A stretch of 64,000 nucleotides of DNA. Origin: Candidatus Poribacteria bacterium. GTDB lineage: Bacteria; Poribacteria; WGA-4E; WGA-3G. Positions 54,063 to 61,667 of this stretch are shown piece by piece. The notes below the pieces were generated by a model. It was not told the DNA's origin and searched no databases. It saw nothing but the letters and a program-made list of their open reading frames with translations. The stretch covers positions 1 to 64,000 of the forward strand of contig PYJA01000044.1 in the NCBI GenBank assembly GCA_003635185.1, in the 5' to 3' direction. Made by a program: the position numbers and the translations under genes. Every line of letters begins with the position of its first letter. The first letter of the stretch is position 1.

Positions 54063-54834
54063 AGAAAAATGGTTTTTTGACCACCACGGATTTATCATTC
54101 TCCGCAATGTCGTACCCTCCGAAGATATCCAACGAATGATAGAATTGGGCAATCTTTGGCACGACATGACGTTAGAAGAATTGCCGCCTCCGTTAACTTC
54201 TACTTCGCGCAACAGCCCCTATTCTTCAACGATTGCACACTGGATAAATAATGTCCAATACGGTGATGCAGTTTTCCAGCGATTAGTGCTTAATCTTGAG
54301 ATTATGCGCGTCGTTATTGCACTAACGCGAGCAGCACCATGCCTCGTAGACTGTGCCTTGACCAAAAACTATACAACCTCTGATGACATCAATTTTCATG
54401 CGTCTGGGCAGGATTACGGCGTGGAGAATGGTGAACCGCACGCTGGTTTTATCAATGCTGGCACATCTTTAGTTGATGTCCCTGAAGGAACCGGTTTTGT
54501 CTGCCTACCCGGAAGCCATAAACGAAACTTTGACCCACCTGATAATCTGTCAATTTATGACGGTCCCCCTACAGTAAGCAATGTTCCCGTCAATGCTGGT
54601 GATTGCGTTATCTTCACAGAAGCACTCTACCACGGTGCCAGACGTTGGACAGAAGATTATCCTCGTTTTACTGTTTTTAACCGATACATTGATAACGGAT
54701 CGCATGGCGCGTTGCCTAAAGAGGAACATAAACATCTGATCTCGGATGAGGTTTACGAATTGGAACAGCCAGCGATTCGTGGGCAACAGAAACAAGTTGT
54801 AAAACGTATTTTAAATGACTTGGGTTCAGTTTAA
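54049..54834 (+). CDS. Phytanoyl-CoA dioxygenase (PhyH) family protein, divergent
   Basis: ATG 54049, with AAAGGAA upstream inside the previous gene, is the homology start (WFFDHHGFIILRNVVPSEDI). VPEGTGFVCLPGSHKRNF and FTEALYHGARRW match the family's core and distal His; FNRY with a preceding Arg may bind 2-oxoglutarate. A canonical HxD is not evident. It is only distantly like the two copies upstream, so it is an older paralogue. Overlap with the nucleotidyltransferase-like gene suggests a joint pathway. Confidence 0.82.
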   Translation: MLTLEEKWFFDHHGFIILRNVVPSEDIQRMIELGNLWHDMTLEELPPPLTSTSRNSPYSSTIAHWINNVQYGDAVFQRLVLNLEIMRVVIALTRAAPCLVDCALTKNYTTSDDINFHASGQDYGVENGEPHAGFINAGTSLVDVPEGTGFVCLPGSHKRNFDPPDNLSIYDGPPTVSNVPVNAGDCVIFTEALYHGARRWTEDYPRFTVFNRYIDNGSHGALPKEEHKHLISDEVYELEQPAIRGQQKQVVKRILNDLGSV

Positions 54835-54842
54835 AACTTTCT

Positions 54843-55070
54843 CCATAGGTGTCAATTTAAGAAAATATTTCTTGTTCTAAAATCCCTTCTGAATAGGCAT
54901 GACGATTGGAACTGTCCACATCTTAGTCCCGTAGGGACGATATGTTTATAGAAGAATGTTGTCCTCCCTCTCTTGAGTTCCGTAGGAACGGCATAGAAAG
55001 ATAAACATATCGTCCCTACGGGACTGAAGGTACTACCACAGCGAATTTATCCCTAAATTGACACCTATGG
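54843..55070. mobile_element. 228-bp non-coding element with inverted ends (family G)
   Basis: CCATAGGTGTCAATTTA (54843-54859) is inverted at 55054-55070. Inside, AGTCCCGTAGGGACGATATG (54925-54944) is mirrored by CATATCGTCCCTACGGGACT (55006-55025), an almost perfect large dyad. No gene. The remaining gap to 55206 shows nothing else but a cacaacctaacagg string. Confidence 0.6.
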
Positions 55071-55206
55071 TGCTGCTCCGTTTCTGCACAACCTAACAGG
55101 TTATGCTACAGAAATGTCCAAGTAATTATATGCTTACTATATATCTCAACATGGAATAATGAATTGGGAAATGTTTATGAAAGAAAACTTGGTATCAAAC
55201 TCCTAA

Positions 55207-57084
55207 CTATTCTCTTTTCATCTCAATCAAATGCGCACCTTCCAACCCAGCACGCACCTCTTCATCATAACTTGTCACAACGACTTGGTGATCTTCAGCA
55301 AGTTGACGAATAAAGTCTACCATCAACGTTTTTCGTTGTTCATCTAAATGAAGTGTTGGATCATCAAACACAAAGAAACCGGGGTTGCCTAAAACTTTGG
55401 CGAGTGCTACCTTGAAACAGAGATAGAGGAACATTTTTTCACTACCACTGAGCAACATCAAACTCCGATCGACACCATCAATTTTAACCGAAGGAAGCAG
55501 ATGTTGTTTCTGTAAGTCAATACGCGTTCTTCCAAAAAGTTCCATCTGTTCGAGTCGGCGATGGAGTTCCTCCTCCGCAGGTTTAAGGATTTGGCGTTGA
55601 AGTGTCTCAATGGTCTTGTCAACCCCAGCACAAGCGAGTTCAAGACTGAGCGTTGTTCTTTCAACCTGTTCTGCTTCAGCATTTACCTTCTGAAGCCGCT
55701 CAAGTCTATCTAATTGCACTGCTTCTTCCTGCTTCAGTTTTTCAAGTTTTTTGCGTTCACTGGCAATTTGCGCTTTCAATTGACGTTTGTCTAAATTTTC
55801 GGTGATAGATTCTGCAGATTGCACATCGTTATTGAATGATTCATCCGTTCCTTCTTCTGATACACCTTTCTCACTTAACCGTGTTTTAATCGTGTCAAGT
55901 TCAGTTTGGACTTTATCAATATCCTGCTCAAGTTGTTCTAACCGAGTCGCTTTCGTCTGCAGGGTGCGTAGTCGCTGTTCAAGTTCCTGCCGACTTTCTA
56001 AATTGTCCGTTTTTTCGGTCAACGTTTTCTTATGGACATCTAATTCTGTAGATAGTTGCGATTTTTCGGTATCCTTCTCTTGAATAATCTTCTGAACGAT
56101 TTCTTGTTCGATCTTCTGATGGCAGGTGGGACAGTGTCCATCGCCATTCTCAATCAGTGTACGCAGCGTGTCGCGGACCTTCGTTAATGCTGCAATTTGA
56201 GAATCCATACTACCTATTTTTTGGATAAGTTCTTCACGTTCCTTTTCTAATCCAACGGCTTCTTTAACTGCTGTCTCAATAGTAGTCATCATTTCGCGTA
56301 GGTGGGAAATATTGTTAAAACCGCTCAAAACTTCTGTGCGTTCCTGTGTTAAATTATTTAATTGTGTTTGTGTCTGTTCGCGATTCTGTTTCCATTCAGC
56401 GATTAATTCTGCATCTCCTGTTTCCATGCTGTCTGCCGCCTCAAGTTCTTTCAATTTTGCTTCTATTTTTTCAATTTCTGTTTTGTGTGCGGTCTGTGCG
56501 CTAAACCGCAGGCTATTTTGATGTGCCTGGATCCTGTTCCGCTCGCGTTTTGCAAGACGACGTGCGTCAATGAATCGTTCACGGACTTCAATCAATCTGT
56601 CAATACCGAGGAGCGCGAATAAGATATCACGACGGGTTGCGGGTTGTCGGGCAAGAAATTCAAAAATCTCACCTTCGCGCAGGAATGTCGTCAAAGCAAG
56701 TCGGTCATGCATAATCCCAAATCGTTCTTTCAAAGTAGCTTCAACGACTGTGATGCGTTTCTCATCAAAGACAATATGCCATTCTCCGTTTTTTTCTTGC
56801 CTAAGCTGAAAACGTTTACCCGTTCCACGAAAGAGCATGTAACGTTCACTATCTTCCACAAATTGAAGTCCGGCTGTTCCGCTATACGATTTTGCACTTT
56901 TTATTGCTGCAGCATCAACACGTGGCACGATTGGTTTACCAGTTAAAGTAAAAAAGATGGCGTTGACAAGCGTACTTTTGCCACTGAAGTTGGGACCAAA
57001 AATGAGATTGATGCCATCGGACAGTTCAAAATCTTGCTGTTGAAAACAACCGAATGTCTTGAGGCGAATCCGCTCTAACTGCAT
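55207..57084 (-). CDS. Rad50/SbcC-like ATPase with short coiled coil and zinc hook
   Basis: Walker A GPNFSGKST is at residues about 32-40, an ABC signature MLLSGSEKMFLYL and Walker B FFVFDDPTLHLDE are near the C-terminus, and HCPTCHQKI at about residue 325 is the CxxC zinc hook between two coiled-coil arms. Rad50/SbcC proteins process DNA ends with an Mre11/SbcD nuclease. At 625 residues this one is much shorter than usual (about 850-1050), the arms being short, and no SbcD gene is nearby. ATG 57084 is the homology start and lies 1 base after the upstream gene's stop. Confidence 0.83.
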   Translation of the reverse strand: MQLERIRLKTFGCFQQQDFELSDGINLIFGPNFSGKSTLVNAIFFTLTGKPIVPRVDAAAIKSAKSYSGTAGLQFVEDSERYMLFRGTGKRFQLRQEKNGEWHIVFDEKRITVVEATLKERFGIMHDRLALTTFLREGEIFEFLARQPATRRDILFALLGIDRLIEVRERFIDARRLAKRERNRIQAHQNSLRFSAQTAHKTEIEKIEAKLKELEAADSMETGDAELIAEWKQNREQTQTQLNNLTQERTEVLSGFNNISHLREMMTTIETAVKEAVGLEKEREELIQKIGSMDSQIAALTKVRDTLRTLIENGDGHCPTCHQKIEQEIVQKIIQEKDTEKSQLSTELDVHKKTLTEKTDNLESRQELEQRLRTLQTKATRLEQLEQDIDKVQTELDTIKTRLSEKGVSEEGTDESFNNDVQSAESITENLDKRQLKAQIASERKKLEKLKQEEAVQLDRLERLQKVNAEAEQVERTTLSLELACAGVDKTIETLQRQILKPAEEELHRRLEQMELFGRTRIDLQKQHLLPSVKIDGVDRSLMLLSGSEKMFLYLCFKVALAKVLGNPGFFVFDDPTLHLDEQRKTLMVDFIRQLAEDHQVVVTSYDEEVRAGLEGAHLIEMKRE

Positions 57085-57085
57085 A

Positions 57086-57292
57086 TTAGTTGCCTCGTTT
57101 TTCTTGGATGAGGTCATATATCATTTGCGCTCTGACCTTCTCACGCCCATTTTTCAGAGTGAATTCAAAGGCGTTCACAATTGCTTCAAACTCATCAGGA
57201 CCGAGGGTAATATATTTCGGGTCGTGTTGGATGATCGCTTCTATTTCTGCTTTATAGATTTCTCGTGTTTCATTTTCAAGAACAGTATCCAT
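57086..57292 (-). CDS. Small hypothetical protein upstream of the Rad50-like gene (68 aa)
   Basis: AAGGAT lies 6 bases before ATG 57292. The acidic, helical protein (EIYKAEIEAIIQHDPKYITL, then GPDEFEAIVNAFEFTLKNG) has no motif I recognise. Its stop is 1 base before the ATPase start, so the two are coupled; it could be a partner or loader for the ATPase. Confidence 0.68.
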   Translation of the reverse strand: MDTVLENETREIYKAEIEAIIQHDPKYITLGPDEFEAIVNAFEFTLKNGREKVRAQMIYDLIQEKRGN

Positions 57293-57336
57293 ACTTATAT
57301 CCTTGTGAATTTTCGCTTCAAACCCATCACTGTAGA

Positions 57337-58467
57337 TTAGATTTTGGATTTAATTTTCATCAACCGTTCGCCTGCTTCCACAAGGACATCATCTGCCATG
57401 CTAAACATAAACCTGAACTTTGTTTTACCAAGATGTGAATGACTGTAGAAACTGGAACCCGGGACACCACCAACGCCAATTTCTTTGACCAACCAATGCG
57501 CAAATGCTGTGTCATCAGGGAAGCCAAAATCAGTAATGTCTGTCATAATGTAATAGGCAGCCTCTGGTGGATGACAACGAAATCCTGCTGCTCTAAGTGT
57601 ATTAACGAGTCTTTTGCGATTTCGGTCATATTTTTCCACTAACTCTTGGTAGTAAGTTGGTGGCAAGTTGAGTGCAGCGATACCTGCACGTTGTAACGGA
57701 TGCGGCGCGCCGACGGTTAAGAAATCGTGCATTTTGCGAATTGCATCTGTTAAGACTTCTGACGCTACGACATATCCTAAACGCCATCCTGTCATGGAAT
57801 ATGTTTTGCTCAATCCGGATACAGTAATTGTCCGATCTCGCATCTGCGGCAATGATCCGATACTAAGATGCGATTTGTCGTCATAGATCATGTGCTCGTA
57901 TATCTCATCCGTTACAGCGATGCAGTCATATTCACAGCAGAGATCAGCGATCTGTTGGAGTTCGTCTTGCGTAAAGACCTTGCCAAGCGGATTGTTGGGA
58001 GTGTTTATAATTATCGCCTTTGTGTTGGCAGAGAAAGCATTTCGGAGTTCAGTTGGGTCATAGGTAAACCGCATAATACCATCTGCAGACTGTGTCTCAT
58101 GTAGTGAAACATAGACAGGCTTTGCACCAGAGATAATCGTATCCGGCCCATAGTTTTCATAAAAAGGTTCAAAGATGATTACCTCATCCCCAGGATTGAT
58201 AATCGCGAGCAGCGCGGACAGCATGCCTTCCGTTGAACCACAAGTAACAGTAATATTTTTAGCAGCATCGGTAGGAATGTGGTTGAAAGTCGTCATTTTA
58301 TGTGCGATTGCTTCGCGAAAATCAGGTGCTCCCCAGGTAATGCTATATTGGTTATATCCTTCTTGAATTGCCTCAACTGCTGCTGCTTTGACAACCTCTG
58401 GCGGTTGATAGGCAGGTGTGCCTTGCGACAGATTAATCGCATTATGACGCAAACAGAGCTGCGTCAT
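57337..58467 (-). CDS. Class I/II aminotransferase (PLP)
   Basis: PLP-dependent aminotransferase of the aspartate aminotransferase fold: PLP lysine in VSGLSKTYSMTGWRLGY, NTPNNPLGKVFT, and TDEIYEHMIYD. From ATG 58467 the protein starts MTQLCLRHNAINLSQGTPAY, but the family usually has about 15-20 more residues, and these (SKLSDKSTRFTESVIRG) are encoded in frame just upstream to 58551, with no ATG, GTG or TTG. The true start is therefore probably ATT 58530 or 58536, after GAGG. It is 16 bp from the methyltransferase gene upstream. Confidence 0.88.
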   Translation of the reverse strand: MTQLCLRHNAINLSQGTPAYQPPEVVKAAAVEAIQEGYNQYSITWGAPDFREAIAHKMTTFNHIPTDAAKNITVTCGSTEGMLSALLAIINPGDEVIIFEPFYENYGPDTIISGAKPVYVSLHETQSADGIMRFTYDPTELRNAFSANTKAIIINTPNNPLGKVFTQDELQQIADLCCEYDCIAVTDEIYEHMIYDDKSHLSIGSLPQMRDRTITVSGLSKTYSMTGWRLGYVVASEVLTDAIRKMHDFLTVGAPHPLQRAGIAALNLPPTYYQELVEKYDRNRKRLVNTLRAAGFRCHPPEAAYYIMTDITDFGFPDDTAFAHWLVKEIGVGGVPGSSFYSHSHLGKTKFRFMFSMADDVLVEAGERLMKIKSKI

Positions 58468-58567
58468 GCCACGGATAACAGATTCAGTAAAACGGGTGGA
58501 TTTGTCTGAGAGTTTGGATTGAAGGGAAATTTGAATATCCTCTATCTGCTTTTATTGTGGAAGACTA

Positions 58568-59479
58568 TCAAAGTCTATTTTCAAAAAGGGACGACTCTTG
58601 ATGATCTTCATCTCTACGGGCGTTTTTTGGTGCATCAATGGCTGGCGGTTCAAAATTAGTAACGAGTGCTTCCAACATTGGCTTTCTATTTGATTCGTTG
58701 GCACCGACATGATAAAAATGTTCTCGCGTAATGACATTAAAATCAGACCAAAGTTTTAGAATAGCCTGATTTTCTCTGTGTTCATTACTATGCCAAGTTG
58801 AGAGAATGAATCGGGCTTTGGATGCTTTCAGTCCTTGATAGAGTGATTTTTCGTCCGTTTTGTTCCAGCTATTAAAATAATCTGTATGTCGTCCAGCATA
58901 AGGCGGATCACAATATATAAAGTCCGCTTCGGTTGCCCCAGATAAGGTAAGGCGAAAATCTTGATGCAAAAAAGTCCAGTCACTGAGGCTTGCAAGTTTG
59001 GAAACCCAATCAACTTGATTCACGATTTTGGTAATATATGCTTTAGAAAAACGTTCCGGTTTGTGCCCGAACGGCACGTTAAAGTCGCCTTTCCTATTAA
59101 AGCGAATAAGTCCGTTAAAGCAAGCACGGTTCAAAAACAGGAAATCAAGCGGAGATTTCTGGGTATTAAACCGTTGACGTACTTCATAATAATAATCTGC
59201 TCCCTGCTTTGCTAACTTACTTCCTTCTGATACAAGGAATTCACGTACGACAATCGGATTGATGGTGCCGTCGTTAATTCCCTGATAAAAGGAGATAAGG
59301 TGTGGGTTTGTATCACAGAAAAGTGCCTTGTGCGGTTTAAGGTTAAACCCTACAACACCAGACCCCATAAACGGTTCAATCCAGAGACCTTTGCCATCCC
59401 ATTGGAATGCCTCTGCTATCCAGGTAACCAATTTGCTTTTGATACCTTGACATTTTATCGGTGGAATAAGGACCTTCAT
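58568..59479 (-). CDS. DNA adenine methyltransferase (D12 class, Dam-like)
   Basis: N6-adenine methyltransferase of the alpha group: the SAM motif EPFMGSGVVGFN precedes the catalytic FIYCDPPYAGRHTDYF, the D12 order. ATG 59479 is the homology start. 303 residues is a little above Dam (278). No restriction endonuclease gene is adjacent, so it is an orphan or part of an unusual operon with an aminotransferase, a 68-residue protein and a Rad50-like ATPase. Target site not predictable (GATC is common in the class). Confidence 0.88.
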   Translation of the reverse strand: MKVLIPPIKCQGIKSKLVTWIAEAFQWDGKGLWIEPFMGSGVVGFNLKPHKALFCDTNPHLISFYQGINDGTINPIVVREFLVSEGSKLAKQGADYYYEVRQRFNTQKSPLDFLFLNRACFNGLIRFNRKGDFNVPFGHKPERFSKAYITKIVNQVDWVSKLASLSDWTFLHQDFRLTLSGATEADFIYCDPPYAGRHTDYFNSWNKTDEKSLYQGLKASKARFILSTWHSNEHRENQAILKLWSDFNVITREHFYHVGANESNRKPMLEALVTNFEPPAIDAPKNARRDEDHQESSLFENRL

Positions 59480-59640
59480 TATGAGTTGAATGCTTCCTGC
59501 ATATAATATAACCACAAAAAATTAAGGATATGATGTTAGGCACGCAGTTATACTCTCAATACATGTAACGAAATAACCCAAGCTCCAGTACGCTCTCGCA
59601 AAATGCCTATCGGAGCGTGTCTATTTACTAATCGTGACTA

Positions 59641-60429
59641 TCAATTTTCCGTATATCCTACCTTAATTTTTCCCCAAATTATTGCAGCTTTGTCCGCTGC
59701 TTCAACCGCGAGTGCTTCTTCTAAGCCATTTTTCATTAACATCTGAATGTCCTTTTCCTCTAATGAGACATTGAAGAGCAGCATTTCATCGAACATCCCT
59801 TGCCACTCTCTGCCGCCGTTAGACCATGAACCGATGCGGCCAGGTCCAAATTCACCGGGCAGAGCCCCCTCCCATTTCCCTCCGGCATCAAGTTCCCCAT
59901 CAAAGTAGACGCGAACCGATTCTTCAATACTGCTGTATGCAACTGCAAGATGGTACCATCTATTCAAGATGCTTTGGTCTGCTGTGAAATCCGAATCTGC
60001 ATACCCTGGGTGTCGCGCAGGATTGTTGGAATGAATACCGAATTCCATCTTATTGTCCGGACGAAATTGGTAATGGACGAACCCTCGAGCCCAACCATCA
60101 TGGTTAAAAAAACATCTCCACGCCCCAACCCTACCTGTCAAATTGAACCACTTTAGCAGTGTAAATTCTTTAAGTGGTGCAATCGCTGGAACGGTGACCC
60201 AAGCGTCTGTGCCATTGAGTTCAATAGCGTTGCCAAATTTTCCTTCTACCCACTTCGCGCCGCCAACAAGGTTGCCATCATTGCCATTGTCAGATGAATC
60301 TGCAGCGACTTTTCCATCTATTTCATCAAACAACCACGCACCGACAATAGTATCCGGATCAATTTCAGCTATGCTGAGTTGTACAAGCATGAAACATAAG
60401 GTTATAAAACTAATTGTTAAGCGTCCCAT
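59641..60429 (-). CDS. Secreted LamG-domain protein
   Basis: Signal peptide ends near SIA-E (residue 21). The LamG/concanavalin-like fold is clear: VGAWLFDEIDGKVAADSSDN, WVEGKFGNAIELNG, WYHLAVAYSS and VRVYFDGELDAGG, MFDEMLLFNVSLEEKDIQML. These bind sugars or proteins at surfaces. The C-terminus ADKAAIIWGKIKVGYTEN carries the tail shared with the secreted proteins at 10932, 13280 and 35592. Stands alone on its strand. Confidence 0.88.
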   Translation of the reverse strand: MGRLTISFITLCFMLVQLSIAEIDPDTIVGAWLFDEIDGKVAADSSDNGNDGNLVGGAKWVEGKFGNAIELNGTDAWVTVPAIAPLKEFTLLKWFNLTGRVGAWRCFFNHDGWARGFVHYQFRPDNKMEFGIHSNNPARHPGYADSDFTADQSILNRWYHLAVAYSSIEESVRVYFDGELDAGGKWEGALPGEFGPGRIGSWSNGGREWQGMFDEMLLFNVSLEEKDIQMLMKNGLEEALAVEAADKAAIIWGKIKVGYTEN

Positions 60430-60531
60430 TTTGGTTCCTCCTTAAGTTGTCGGTTATAAATTTCTAAAAACTTGGTAAATCCACGAATTCGCTTGTATCG
60501 CAGATCGTCATAAAAATGTGTCGTCAACACT

Positions 60532-61068
60532 CTACACTTCGGTTCTATAACTTAAAATTATACCATCTTCCAGGGGAATGTCAACAGAATTTAATAGCGG
60601 TGTGTAAAAAACGAATTCTACATAATCTAACATCTCAGCGCGCATCGTCACGGTATCATCAGCTACGATTAACCCGCCCGAACGGATATTGGGCAACACT
60701 AATTCTAAATATCGCCTATACTCGCCTTTATCCGCATCAAGAAACACAAGATCAAAAATGGCATCACACTTTGGAATTTCGTCAAGTGCATTTCCGACCC
60801 GGACTTCAACAATATCGTCTAACTGAGCTTCTTTGAGATGTGCCTGTGCCTCAGCTGCACGTTTTGGGTCAAATTCCAATGTGATGAGCCTGCCGCCAGT
60901 TTCCTTCAGTGCAGCAGCAAGCCATATTGTGGAATATCCATTACTTGTCCCGACTTCAAGGACGTTTTGTGCCTGAATAGAACGGATGAGGATAGAAAGA
61001 AATTGTCCGTTTTCGGGTGCGATATTCGTATACTGTTTTGCGGTTCTTTCAGGCCGTTTTAAAATAGA
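60532..61068 (-). pseudogene. O-methyltransferase (family 3) missing its start
   Basis: The frame from 61065 down encodes QYTNIAPENGQFLSILIRSI, then NVLEVGTSNGYSTIWLAAAL (SAM motif I), LITLEFDPKRAAEAQAHL and FDLVFLDADKGEYRRYLELV, followed by GGLIVADDT, all typical of caffeoyl-CoA-type O-methyltransferases. No ATG, GTG or TTG lies before motif I: an in-frame TAA and then a family A hairpin (61069 on) replace the 5' end. The only possible start (TTG 60879) would drop the SAM site. The gene was probably decapitated by the repeat. Confidence 0.75.
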
Positions 61069-61206
61069 CAGGACTTACGCAATAATATCAGGACGGACGC
61101 ATTCCCCTCGCTTGCGGGGGGTTAGGGGGACCAATAGGCAGAAATTGGAGTTTTTATCTCCCCGGACGCTATCGCTATGGGGGCCGCCCCCTAAATCCCT
61201 CTTATA
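61069..61206. repeat. Hairpin repeat, family A (degenerate copy 6)
   Basis: CAGGACTTACGCA at 61069 and a second cAGGACGGACGCATTCCCC at about 61090 open the copy; right arm cccctaaatccctctta. The ends are not well matched, and a gc-rich cggacgctatcgctatgggg string lies inside. It replaces the 5' end of an O-methyltransferase gene. Confidence 0.6.
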
Positions 61207-61337
61207 GTAAATTATGTAAATAAGTTTACATATATTCTGTCCGAGCGATCTCCGAATCGCGACGAAACCACTAATAGTCGGGAATCGGAGTTCCCTCCTA
61301 CAGCTGATATGTAAAGTTAATTGTAAAATCCACTATA
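61203..61337. mobile_element. Family C MITE (copy 2)
   Basis: TATAGTAAATTATGTAAATA at the left and, inverted, TATAGTGGATTTTACAATTA at the right. The CTGTCCGAGCGATCTCCGA/TCGGAGTTCCCTCC arms match copy 1 at 8946. The rest of the gap to 61667 shows a family D fragment (gtagcacaaactgttagttt at 61563) and no gene. Confidence 0.6.
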
Positions 61338-61667
61338 TCAGGGGAACTTTTTATCGTGAGCCGGAACCCTTCCCTCCATAAAATAACGACTAAAAATTCA
61401 AATTTTTTCCTCATGATGCACGTTTTTTGGTCAAACTTTCGTCAATTAGTACAGTGTCAACCGTTTCGCACTGTTTAATTTCCAAACTTAACATTTGATC
61501 GTGTCTTTTGGTGAATGCAAACACGATCTAATACCAGTTCTAACATATAATGTCTCTTTTTGTAGCACAAACTGTTAGTTTGTGTCCTGAAGAATAACTA
61601 CCATAACAACCGTCCATGAGACAATAATTTATAGAAATGGTTAATTTGTTCAATAGGAGAAAGTTTC

